A program made the position numbers and the translations under genes. A stretch of 64,000 nucleotides of DNA, taken from NCBI RefSeq assembly GCF_020882245.1, contig NW_026869996.1:3519592-3583591 (forward strand). Direction: 5' to 3'. This document shows positions 39,291-52,500 of the stretch, one piece after another (within the stretch, counting starts at the first letter, position 1; each line of letters begins with the position of its first letter). The stretch is from Rhopalosiphum padi. Taxonomy: Eukaryota > Arthropoda > Insecta > Hemiptera > Aphididae. Under the pieces are notes generated by a model. It was not told the DNA's origin and did no database searches. It saw only the letters and a program-made list of their open reading frames with translations.

Positions 39291-42200
39291 AAATTTATTA
39301 AAAATACCATTAATTCATCAAAAAACCCCATAAAAACCGCTTTAAATCCATCAATTAAATTAAATTTAACATATTTCCTTAACAAACCCCTATAATAAAT
39401 GATTAAAAACCAGAAATTTCCTTAAAATTAATTAAAAATACCATTAATTCATCAAAAAAACCACATAAAAACCGCTTTAAATCCATCAATTAAATTAAAT
39501 TTAACATTTTTCCTTAACAACCCCCAATAATAAACGATTTAATACCATCAAATACATTAAATTTAATATTTTTCCTTAACAAACCCCTATAATAAATGAT
39601 TTAAAACCAGAAATTTCCTTAAAAAGTATTAAAAAAAACCATAAATTCATGAAATTTATTAAAAATACCATTAATTCATCAAAAAACTGCTTTAAATCCA
39701 TCAAATATAATAAATTTAACATTTTTCCTTAACAAACCCCCATAATAAATGATTAAAAACCAGAAATTTATTAAAAAATACCATTAATTCATCAAAAAAC
39801 CGCTTTAAATCCATCAAATAAATTAAATTTAACATTTTTCCTTAACAAAACACCCATAATATATGATTAAAAACCAGAAATTTCCTTGAAATTTATTAAA
39901 AATACCATTAATTCATCAAAAAACCCCATAAAAACCGCTTTAAATCCATCAATTAAATTAAATTTAACATATTTCCTTAACAAACCCCCATAATAAATGA
40001 TTAAAAACCAGAAATTTCCTTAAAATTAATTAAAAATACCATTAATTCATTAAAAAACCCCATAAAAACCGATTTATAACCATCAATTAAATTAAATTTA
40101 ACAATTTTCTTAACAAACCCCCATAATAAATGATTAAAAACCAGAAATTTATTAAAAATACCATTAATTCATCAAAAAACCGCTTTAAATCCATCAAATA
40201 AATTAAATTTAACATTTTTTCTTAACAAACCCCCATAATAAATGATTAAACACCATAAATTTCCTTAAAATTAATTAAAAACCATTAATTCGTCAAAAAA
40301 CCCCATAATTATTGATTTAAATCTATGAAATAAATTAAATTTAACATTTTTCCTTAACAAACCCCAATAATAAATGATTAAACACCATAAATTTCCTTAA
40401 AATTTATAAAAAAAACCATTAATTCGTCAAAAAACCCCATAATAATTGATTTATATCCATCAAATAAATTAAATTTAACATTTTTCCTAAACAACCCCCA
40501 ATAATAACCGATTTAAAACCATCAAATACATTAAATTTAACATTTTTCCATAACAAACCCCCATAATAAATGATTAAAAACCAGAAATTTCCTTAAAATT
40601 TATTAAAAATACCATTAATTCATCAAAAAAACCGCTTTAAATCCATCAAATAAATTAAATTTAACATTTTTCCTTAACAAAACACCCATAATAAATGATT
40701 AAAAACCAGAAATTTCCTTAAAATTAATTAAAAATACCATTAATTCATCAAAAAACCCCATAAAAACCGATTTAAAACCATCAATTAAATTAAATTTAAC
40801 AATTTTCTTAACAAACCCCCATAATAAATGATTAAACACCATAAATTTCCTTAAAATGAATTAAAAATACCATTAATTCATCAAAAAACCCCATAAAAAC
40901 CGCTTTAAATCCATCAAATAAATTAAATTTAACATTTTTCCTTAACAAACCCCCATAATAAATGATTAAAAACCAGAAATTTATTAAAAATACCATTAAT
41001 TCATCAAAAAACCGCTTTAAATCCATCAAATAAATTAAATTTAACATTTTTCCTTAACAAAACACCCATAATAAATGATTAAAAACCAGAAATTTATTAA
41101 AAATACCATTAATTCATCAAAAAACCGCTTTAAATCCATCAAATAAATTAAATTTAACATTTTTCCTTAACAAACCTTCATAATAAATGATTAAAAACCA
41201 GAAATCTCCTTGAAATTTATTAAAAATATTATTAATTCATCAAAAAACTGCTTTAAATCCATCAATTAAATTAAATTTAACATTTTTCCTTAACAAACCC
41301 CCATAATAAAAGATTAAAAACCAGAAATTTCCTTAAAATTTATTAAAAATACCATTAATTCTTCAAAAAACTCCATAATAATTGACTTAAATCCATCAAA
41401 TAAATTAAATTTAACATTTTTCCTTAACAAACCCCCAAAATAAATGATTAAAAACCAGAAATTTCCTTAAAATGTATTAAAAAAACCATTAATTCATCAA
41501 AAAACCCCATAATAATTGATTTAAATCCGTCAAATAAATTAAATTTAACATTTTTCCTTAACAACCCCCAATAATAAACGATTTAAAACCATCAAATAAA
41601 TTAAATTTACAATTTTTCCATAACAAACCCCCATAATAAATGATGAAAAACCAGAAACTTCCTTAAAATGTATTAAAAAAACCGTTAATTCATCAATAAA
41701 CCCCATAAAATTGATTTAAATCTATGAAATAAATTAAATTTAACATTTTTCCTTAACAACCCCCCATAATAAATGATTAAAAACCAGAAATTTCCTTAAA
41801 ATGTATTAAAAAAAACCATTAATTCATCAAAAAAACCCCATAATAATTGATTTAAATCCGTCAAATAAATTAAATTTAACATTTTTCCTTAACAACCCCC
41901 AATAATAAACGATTTAAAACCATCAAATAAATTAAATTTACAATTTTTCCATAACAAACCCCCATAATAAATGATGAAAAACCAGAAACTTCCTTAAAAT
42001 GTATTAAAAAAACCGTTAATTCATCAAAAAACCCCATAAAAACCGCTTTAAATCCATCAATTAAATTAAATTTAACATTTTTCCTTAACAACCCCCAATA
42101 ATAAACGATTTAATACCATCAAATACATTAAATTTAATATTTTTCCTTAACAAACCCCTATAATAAATGATTTAAAACCAGAAATTTCCTTAAAAAGTAT

Positions 42201-42560
42201 TAAAAAAACCATAAATTCATGAAATTTATTAAAAATACCATTAATTCATCAAAAAACTGCTTTAAATCCATCAAATATAATAAATTTAACATTTTTCCTT
42301 AACAAACCCCCATAATAAATGATTAAAAACCAGAAATTTATTAAAAAATACCATTAATTCATCAAAAAACCGCTTTAAATCCATCAAATAAATTAAATTT
42401 AACATTTTTCCTTAACAAACCCCCATAATAAATGATTAAAAACCAGAAATTTCCTTAAAATTAATTAAAAATACCATTAATTCATTAAAAAACCCCATAA
42501 AAACCGATTTATAACCATCAATTAAATTAAATTTAACAATTTTCTTAACAAACCCCCATA
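38960..42560 (+). repeat. Copy of the 27.0-30.65 kb segment
   Basis: This segment is collinear with 27044-30650 at an offset of about 11.91 kb, including the rare AAATTTACAATTTTTCC units (41611 and about 41937) and the CCCCTATAATAA unit near 42156. Small private changes include TTAACAAACCTTCATAATAA near 41171 and AACAAACCCCAATAATAAATG near 40360. Confidence 0.84.
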
Positions 42561-43815
42561 ATAAATGATTAAAAACCAGAAATTTATTAAAAATACCATT
42601 AATTCATCAAAAAACCGCTTTAAATCCATCAAATAAATTAAATTTAACATTTTTTCTTAACAAACCCCCATAATAAATGATTAAACACCATAAATTTCCT
42701 TAAAATTAATTAAAAACCATTAATTCGTCAAAAAACCCCATAATTATTGATTTAAATCTATGAAATAAATTAAATTTAACATTTTTCCTTAACAAACCCC
42801 CATAATAAATGATTAAACACCATAAATTTCCTTAAAATTAATTAAAAACCATTAATTCATCAAAAAACCCCATAAAAACCGCTTTAAATCCATCAATTAA
42901 ATTAAATTTAACATATTTCCTTAACAAACCCCCATAATAAATGATTAAAAACCAGAAATTTCCTTAAAATTAATTAAAAATACCATTAATTCATCAAAAA
43001 ACCCCATAAAAACCGCTTTAAATCCATCAATTAAATTAAATTTAACATTTTTCCTTAACAACCCCCAATAATAAACGATTTAATACCATCAAATACATTA
43101 AATTTAATATTTTTCCTTAACAAACCCCCATAATAAATGATTTAAAACCAGAATTTCCTTAAAAAGTATTAAAAAAAACCATAAATTCATGAAATTTATT
43201 AAAAATACCATTAATTCATCAAAAAACTGCTTTAAATCCATCAAATATAATAAATTTAACATTTTTCCTTAACAAACCCCCATAATAAATGATTAAAAAC
43301 CAGAAATTTATTAAAAAATACCATTAATTCATCAAAAAAACCGCTTTAAATCCATCAAATAAATTAAATTTAACATTTTTCCTTAACAAAACACCCATAA
43401 TATATGATTAAAAACCAGAAATTTCCTTGAAATTTATTAAAAATACCATAAATTCATCAAAAAACCCCATAAAAACCGCTTTAAATCCATCAATTAAATT
43501 AAATTTAACATTTTTCCTTAACAACCCCCCATAATAAATGATTAAAAACCAGAAATTTCCTTAAAATGTATTAAAAAAACCATTAATTCATCAAAAAACC
43601 CAAAAAAAAACCCTTTAAATCCATCAAATAAATTAAATTTAACATTTTTCCTTAACAACCCCCATAATAAATGATTAAACACCATAAATTTCCTTAAAAT
43701 TTATAAAAAAAAACCATTAATTCGTCAAAAAACCCATAATAATTGATTTAAATCCATCAAATAAATTAAATTTAACATTTTTCCATAACAAACCCCCATA
43801 ATAAATGATTAAAAA
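42420..43815 (+). repeat. Copy of the 21.3-22.69 kb segment
   Basis: This segment is collinear with 21295-22690 at an offset of about 21120, the largest copy distance I could trace in the window. Shared rare markers include TTCATTAAAAAACCCC (21361 and 42481), the CCCATAATTATTGA variant and CCAGAATTTCC (22029 and 43149). A private CCATAAATTCATC lies near 43447. Confidence 0.82.
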
Positions 43816-43819
43816 CCAG

Positions 43820-45040
43820 AAATCTCCTTGAAATTTATTAAAAATATTATTAATTCATCAAAAAACTGCTTTAAATCCATCAATTAAATTAAATTTAACA
43901 TTTTTCCTTAACAAACCCCCATAATAAAAGATTAAAAACCAGAAATTTCCTTAAAATTTATTAAAAATACCATTAATTCTTCAAAAAACTCCATAATAAT
44001 TGACTTAAATCCATCAAATAAATTAAATTTAACATTTTTCCTTAACAAACCCCCAAAATAAATTATTAAAAACCAGAAATTTCCTTAAAATGTATTAAAA
44101 AAAACCATAAATTCATCAATAAACCCCATAAAATTGATTTAAATCTATGAAATAAATTAAATTTAACATTTTTCCTTAACAACCCCCCATAATAAATGAT
44201 TAAAAACCAGAAATTTCCTTAAAATGTATTAAAAAAACCATTAATTCATCAAAAAAACCCCATAATAATTGATTTAAATCCGTCAAATAAATTAAATTTA
44301 ACATTTTTCCTTAACAACCCCCAATAATAAACGATTTAAAACCATCAAATAAATTAAATTTACAATTTTTCCATAACAAACCCCCATAATAAATGATGAA
44401 AAACCAGAAACTTCCTTAAAATGTATTAAAAAAACCGTTAATTCATCAAAAAAAACCCATAATAATTGATTTAAATCCATCAATTAAATTAAATTTAACA
44501 TTTTTCCTTAACAAACCCCATAATAAATTATTAAAAACCAGAAATTTCCTTAAAATGTATTAAAAAAACCATAAATTAATAAAAAAACTCCATAATAATT
44601 GACTTAAATCCATCAAATAAATTAAATTTAACATTTTTCCTTAACAAACCCCCAAAATAAATTATTAAAAACCAGAAATTTCCTTAAAATGTATTAAAAA
44701 AAACCATAAATTCATCAATAAACCCCATAAAATTGATTTAAATCTATGAAATAAATTAAATTTAACATTTTTCCTTAACAAACCCCCATAATAAATGATT
44801 AAAAACCAGAAATTTATTAAAAAATACCATTAATTCATCAAAAAAACCGCTTTAAATCCATCAAATAAATTAAATTTAACATTTTTCCTTAACAACCCCC
44901 ATAATAAATGATTAAACACCATAAATTTCCTTAAAATTTATAAAAAAAAACCATTAATTCGTCAAAAAACCCATAATAATTGATTTAAATCCATCAAATA
45001 AATTAAATTTAACATTTTTCCATAACAAACCCCCATAATA
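43820..45040 (+). repeat. 1.2-kb segment interposed in the 21.1-kb-offset copy
   Basis: At about 43820 the sequence leaves the order seen after 22690 and enters a CTCCTTGAAATTT-class tail. That tail is collinear with 30.83-31.86 kb. It returns near 44880-45000 to the same CACCATAAATTTCC and TTCGTCAAAAAACCCATAATAATTGA monomers that preceded it, then continues as 22690 onward. The flanking monomers are repeated on both sides, as expected if a circle or exchange product recombined into the array. Confidence 0.75.
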
Positions 45041-46330
45041 AATGATTAAAAACCAGAAATTTCCTTAAAATGAATTAAAAAAACCATTAATTCGTCAAAA
45101 AAAACCCCATAATAATTGATTTAAATCTATGAAATAAATTAAATTTAACATTTTTCCTTAACAACCCCCCATAATAAATGATTAAAAACCAGAAATTTCC
45201 TTAAAATGTATTAAAAAAACCATTAATTCATCAAAAAACTCCATAATAATTGATTTATATCCATTAAATAAATTAAATTTAACATTTTTCCTTAACAACC
45301 CCCCATAATAAATGATTAAAAACCAGAAATTTCTTTAAAATGTATTAAAAAACCATTAATTCATCAAAAAAACCCCATAATAATTGATTTATATCCATCA
45401 AATAAATTAAATTTAACATTTTTCCTTAACAAAACACCCATTATATATGATTAAAAACCAGAAATTTCCTTAAAATGTATTAAAAAAACCATTAATTCAT
45501 CAAAAAACCCAAAAAAAAACCGCTTTAAATCCATCAATTAAATTAAATTTAACATTTTTCCTTAACAACCCCCCATAATAAATGATTAAAAACCAGAAAT
45601 TTCCTTAAAATGTATTAAAAAAACCATTAATTCATCAAAAAAACCCAAAAAAAAACCCTTTAAATCCATCAAATAAATTAAATTTAACATTTTTCCTTAA
45701 CAACCCCCCATAATAAATGATTAAACACCATAAATTTCCTTAAAATTTATAAAAAAAAACCATTAATTCGTCAAAAAACCCCATAATAATTGATTTATAT
45801 CCATCAAATAAATTAAATTTAACATTTTTCCTTAACAACCCCCAATAATAACCGATTTAAAACCATCAAATACATTAAATTTAACATTTTTCCATAACAA
45901 ACCCCCATAATAAATGATTAAAAACCAGAAATTTCCTTAAAATTTATTAAAAATACCATTAATTCATCAAAAAACCGCTTTAAATCCATCAAATAAATTA
46001 AATTTAACATTTTTCCTTAACAAAACACCCATAATAAATGATTAAAAACCAGAAATTTCCTTAAAATTAATTAAAAATACCATTAATTCATCAAAAAAAC
46101 CCCATAAAAACCGATTTAAAAACCATCAATTAAATTAAATTTAACAATTTTCTTAACAAACCCCCATAATAAATGATTAAACACCATAAATTTCCTTAAA
46201 ATGAATTAAAAATACCATTAATTCATCAAAAAAACCCCATAAAAACCGCTTTAAATCCATCAAATAAATTAAATTTAACATTTTTCCTTAACAAACCCCC
46301 ATAATAAATGATTAAAAACCAGAAATTTAT
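45041..46330 (+). repeat. HOR block continuing the 22.7-23.4 kb order
   Basis: The segment is collinear with 22690-23360 but lacks the 62-bp ACCAAATTAAAACC unit near 45300. It then passes the CCC-A(n)-CCC junction at 45659 into a 588-bp-type sub-unit. A private CATCAAATTAATTAAATTT lies near 46373. Nothing other than satellite is visible. Confidence 0.8.
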
Positions 46331-49300
46331 TAAAAATACCATTAATTCATCAAAAAAACCGCTTTAAATCCATCAAATTAATTAAATTTAACATTTTTCC
46401 TTAACAAAACACCCATAATAAATGATTAAAAACCAGAAATTTATTAAAAATACCATTAATTCATCAAAAAACCGCTTTAAATCCATCAAATAAATTAAAT
46501 TTAACATTTTTCCTTAACAAACCCCCATAATAAATGATTAAAAACCAGAAATCTCCTTGAAATTTATTAAAAATATTATTAATTCATCAAAAAACTGCTT
46601 TAAATCCATCAATTAAATTAAATTTAACATTTTTCCTTAACAAACCCCCATAATAAAAGATTAAAAACCAGAAATTTCCTTAAAATTTATTAAAAATACC
46701 ATTAATTCTTCAAAAAACTCCATAATAATTGACTTAAATCCATCAAATAAATTAAATTTAACATTTTTCCTTAACAAACCCCCAAAATAAATTATTAAAA
46801 ACCAGAAATTTCCTTAAAATGTATTAAAAAAAACCATAAATTCATCAATAAACCCCATAAAATAGATTTATATCTATGAAATAAATTAAATTTAACATTT
46901 TTCCTTAACAACCCCCCATAATAAATGATTAAAAACCAGAAATTTCCTTAAAATGTATTAAAAAAACCATTAATTCATCAAAAAACCCCATAATAATTGA
47001 TTTAAATCCGTCAAATAAATTAAATTTAACATTTTTCCTTAACAACCCCCAATAATAAACGATTTAAAACCATCAAATAAATTAAATTTACAATTTTTCC
47101 ATAACAAACCCCCATAATAAATGATGAAAAAACCAGAAACTTCCTTAAAATGTATTAAAAAAAACCGTTAATTCATCAAAAAAAACCCATAATAATTGAT
47201 TTAAATCCATCAATTAAATTAAATTTAACATTTTTCCTTAACAAACCCCATAATAAATTATTAAAAACCAGAAATTTCGTTAAAATGTATTAAAAAAACC
47301 ATAAATTAATAAAAAAACTCCATAATAATTGACTTAAATCCATCAAATAAATTAAATTTAACATTTTTCCTTAACAAACCCCCAAAATAAATTATTAAAA
47401 ACCAGAAATTTCCTTAAAATGTATTAAAAAAAACCATAAATTCATCAATAAACCCCATAAAATTGATTTAAATCTATGAAATAAATTAAATTTAACATTT
47501 TTCCTTAACAAACCCCCATAATAAATGATTAAAAACCAGAAATCTCCTTGAAATTTATTAAAAATATTATTAATTCATCAAAAAACTGCTTTAAATCCAT
47601 CAATTAAATTAAATTTAACATTTTTCCTTAACAAACCCCCATAATAAAAGATTAAAAACCAGAAATTTCCTTAAAATGTATTAAAAAAAACCATAAATTC
47701 ATCAATAAACCCCATAAAATTGATTTAAATCTATGAAATAAATTAAATTTAACATTTTTCCTTAACAACCCCCCATAATAAATGATTAAAAACCAGAAAT
47801 TTCCTTAAAATGTATTAAAAAAACCATAAATTAATAAAAAAACCCCATAATAATTGATTTAAAACCCGTCAAATAAATTAAATTTAACATTTTTCCTTAA
47901 CAACCCCCAATAATAAACGATTTAAAACCATCAAATAAATTAAATTTAACATTTTTCCTTAACAACCCCCAATAATAAAGATTTAAAACCATCAAATACA
48001 TTAAATTTAACATTTTTCCTTAACAAACCCCCATAATAAATGATTAAAAACCAGAAATTTCCTTAATATGTATTAAAAAAAACCATTAATTCATCAAAAA
48101 AAACCCCATAATAATTGATTTAAATCTATGAAATAAATTAAATTTAACATTTTTCCTTAACAACCCCCCATAATAAATGATTATAAACCAGAAATTTCCT
48201 TAAAATGTATTAAAAAAACCATTAATTCATCAAAAAACTCCATAATAATTGATTTATATCCATTAAATAAGTTAAATTTAACATTTTTCCTTAACAACCC
48301 CTAATAATAACCAAATTAAAACCATCAAATACTATAAATTTAACATTTTTCCTTAACAACCCCCCATAATAAATGATTAAAAACCAGAAATTTCTTTAAA
48401 ATGTATTAAAAAAACCATTAATTCATCAAAAAAACCCCATAATAATTGATTTATATCCATCAAATAAATTAAATTTAACATTTTTCCTTAACAAACCCCC
48501 ATAATAAATGATTAAAACCAGAAATTTCCTTAAAATGTATTAAAAAAAACCATTAATTCATCAAAAAACCCAAAAAAAAACCCTTTAAATCCATCAAATA
48601 AATTAAATTTAATATTTTTCCTTAACAACCCCCATAATAAATGATTAAACACCATAAATTTCCTTAAAATTAATTAAAAATACCATTAATTCATCAAAAA
48701 ACCCCATAAAAACCGCTTTAAATCCATCAAATAAATTAAATTTAACATTTTTCCTTAACAAACCCCCATAATAAATGATTAAAAACCAGAAATTTATTAA
48801 AAATACCATTAATTCATCAAAAAACCGCTTTAAAATCCATCAAATAAATTAAATTTAACATTTTTCCTTAACAAAACACCCATAATATATGATTAAAAAC
48901 CAGAAATTTCCTTAAAATTTATTAAAAATACCATTAATTCATCAAAAAAACCCCATAAAAACCGCTTTAAATCCATCAATTAAATTAAATTTAACATATT
49001 TCCTTAACAAACCCCTATAATAAATGATTAAAAACCAGAAATTTCCTTAAAATTAATTAAAAATACCATTAATTCATCAAAAAAACCCCATAAAAACCGC
49101 TTTAAATCCATCAATTAAATTAAATTTAACATTTTTCCTTAACAACCCCCAATAATAAACGATTTAATACCATCAAATACATTAAATTTAATATTTTTCC
49201 TTAACAAACCCCCATAATAAATGATTTAAAACCAGAAATTTCCTTAAAAAGTATTAAAAAAACCATAAATTCATGAAATTTATTAAAAATACCATTAATT

Positions 49301-50390
49301 CATCAAAAAACTGCTTTAAATCCATCAAATATAATAAATTTAACATTTTTCCTTAACAAACCCCCATAATAAATGATTAAAAACCAGAAATTTATTAAAA
49401 AATACCATTAATTCATCAAAAAACCGCTTTAAATCCATCAAATAAATTAAATTTAACATTTTTCCTTAACTAAACACCCATAATATATGATTAAAAAGCA
49501 GAAATTTCCTTGAAATTTATTAAAAATACCATTAATTCATCAAAAAAACCCCATAAAAACCGCTTTAAATCCATCAATTAAATTAAATTTAACATATTTC
49601 CTTAACAAACCCCCATAATAAATGATTAAAAACCAGAAATTTCCTTAAAATTAATTAAAAATACCAATTAATTCATTAAAAAAACCCCATAAAAACCGAT
49701 TTATAACCATCAATTAAATTAAATTTAACAATTTTCTTAACAAACCCCCATAATAAATGATTAAAAACCAGAAATTTATTAAAAATACCATTAATTCATC
49801 AAAAAAACCGCTTTAAATCTATGAAATAAATTAAATTTAACATTTTTCCTTAACAAACCCCCATAATAAATGATTAAACACCATAAATTTCCTTAAAATT
49901 AATTAAAAACCATTAATTCATCAAAAAAACCCCATAAAAACCGCTTTAAATCCATCAATTAAATTAAATTTAACATATTTCCTTAACAAACCCCCATAAT
50001 AAATGATTAAAAACCAGAAATTTCCTTAAAATTAATTAAAAATACCATTAATTCATCAAAAAACCCCATAAAAAACCGCTTTAAAATCCATCAATTAAAT
50101 TAAATTTAACATTTTTCCTTAACAACCCCCAATAATAAACGATTTAATACCATCAAATACATTAAATTTAATATTTTTCCTTAACAAACCCCCATAATAA
50201 ATGATTTAAAACCAGAATTTCCTTAAAAAGTATTAAAAAAACCATAAATTCATGAAATTTATTAAAAATACCATTAATTCATCAAAAAACTGCTTTAAAT
50301 CCATCAAATATAATAAATTTAACATTTTTCCTTAACAAACCCCCATAATAAATGATTAAAAACCAGAAATTTATTAAAAAATACCATTAA
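46330..50390 (+). repeat. 4.1-kb segment duplicated at 52.5-56.84 kb, left copy
   Basis: Rare variants shared with the right copy are GATTATAAACCAG (48179 and 54489), AAATAAGTTAAATTT (48266 and 54576) and TTAACTAAACACCC with AAAAAGCAG (49467 and 55792). The offset grows from 6169 to 6310, 6325 and 6457 along the segment. The steps mark monomers lost from this copy near 47670 (about 131 bp) and near 49810 (about 130 bp). Confidence 0.86.
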
Positions 50391-52500
50391 TTCATCAAAA
50401 AACCGCTTTAAATCCATCAAATAAATTAAATTTAACATTTTTCCTTAACAAAACACCCATAATATATGATTAAAAACCAGAAATTTCCTTGAAATTTATT
50501 AAAAATACCATTAATTCATCAAAAAAACCCCATAAAAACCGCTTTAAAATCCATCAATTAAATTAAATTTAACATATTTCCTTAACAAACCCCCATAATA
50601 AATGATTAAAAACCAGAAATTTCCTTAAAATTAATTAAAAATACCATTAATTCATCAAAAAACTGCTTTAAAATCCATCAAATATAATAAATTTAACATT
50701 TTTCCTTAACAAACCCCCATAATAAATGATTAAAAACCAGAAATTTATTAAAAAATACCATTAATTCATCAAAAAAACCGCTTTAAATCCATCAAATAAA
50801 TTAAATTTAACATTTTTCCTTAACAAAACACCCATAATATATGATTAAAAACCAGAAATTTCCTTGAAATTTATTAAAAATACCATTAATTCATCAAAAA
50901 ACCCCATAAAAAACCGCTTTAAATCCATCAATTAAATTAAATTTAACATATTTCCTTAACAAACCCCCATAATAAATGATTAAAAACCAGAAATTTCCTT
51001 AAAATTAATTAAAAATACCATTAATTCATTAAAAAACCCCATAAAAACCGATTTAAAAACCATCAATTAAATTAAATTTAACAATTTTCTTAACAAACCC
51101 CCAAAATGAATGATTAAACACCATAAATTTCCTTAAAATTAATTAAAAATACCATTAATTCATCAAAAAAACCCCATAAAAAACCGCTTTAAATCCATCA
51201 AATAAATTAAATTTAACATTTTTCCTTAACAAAACACCCATAATAAATGATTAAAAACCAGAAATTTATTAAAAATACCATTAATTCATCAAAAAAACCG
51301 CTTTAAATCCATCAAATAAATTAAATTTAACATTTTTCCTTAACAAACCCCCCATAAAAAATGATTAAAAAACCAGAAATTTCCTTGAAATTTATTAAAA
51401 ATATTATTAATTCATCAAAAAACTGCTTTATATCCATCAATTAAATTAAATTTAACATTTTTCCTTAACAAACCCCCATAATAAAAGATTAAAAACCAGA
51501 AATTTCCTTAAAATTTATTAAAAATACCATTAATTCATCAAAAAAACCCCATAAAAAACCGCTTTAAATCCATCAATTAAATTAAATTTAACATATTTCC
51601 TTAACAAACCCCTATAATAAATGATTAAAAACCAGAAATTTCCTTAAAATTAATTAAAAATACCATTAATTCATTAAAAAACCCCATAAAAACCGATTTA
51701 TAACCATTAATTATATTAAATTTAACAATTTTCTTAACAAACCCCCATAATAAATGATTAAACACCATAAATTTCCTTAAAATTAATTAAAAATACCATT
51801 AATTCATCAAAAAAACCCCATAAAAAAACGCTTTAAATCCATCAAATAAATTATATTTAACATTTTTCCTTAACAAACCCCCATAATAAATGATTAAAAA
51901 CCAGAAATTTATTAAAAATACCATTAATTCATCAAAAAAACCGCTTTAAATCCATCAAATAAATTAAATTTAACATTTTTCCTTAACAACCCCCCATAAT
52001 AAATGATTAAAAACCAGAAATTTCCTTAAAATGTATTAAAAAAAACCATTAATTCATCAAAAAACCCAAAAAAAAAACCCTTTATATCCATCAAATAAAT
52101 TAAATTTAACATTTTTCCTTAACAACCCCCAATAATAACCGATTTAAAACCATCAAATACATTAAATTTAACATTTTTCCATAACAAACCCCCATAATAA
52201 ATGATTAAAAACCAGAAATTTCCTTAAAATTTATTAAAAATACCATTAATTCATCAAAAAAAACCGCTTTAAATCCATCAAATAAATTAAATTTAACATT
52301 TTTCCTTAACAAAACACCCATTATATATGATTAAAAACCAGAAATTTCCTTAAAATTTATTAAAAATACCATTAATTCATCAAAAAAACCCCATAAAAAC
52401 CGCTTTAAATCCATCAATTAAATTAAATTTAACATTTTTCCTTAACAACCCCCCATAATAAATGATTAAAAAACCAGAAATTTCCTTAAAATGTATTAAA
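50391..52500 (+). repeat. Block copied again at 58 kb and 60.8-62.1 kb
   Basis: The marker CCAAAATGAATGATT (51101, 58175 and 60788, also 57169), the core variant CCATTAATTATATTAAATTT (51704, 58776, 61386 and 62946) and AAACGC followed by AAATTATATTTAAC (51826, 61508 and 63069) tie this block to the right end of the window. Its 51.1-52.44 kb part is collinear with 60.79-62.13 kb at an offset of about 9685. Confidence 0.82.

Noticed and set aside
41876..42091. Other minus-strand open frames of 61-71 codons at 41876, 44298, 52380, 52755 and 55513
   Set aside because: They have the same repeat-derived peptide words in shifted order (for example FNLIDGFKAVF, FDELMVFLI). Each exists only because a given monomer series happens to lack a stop.
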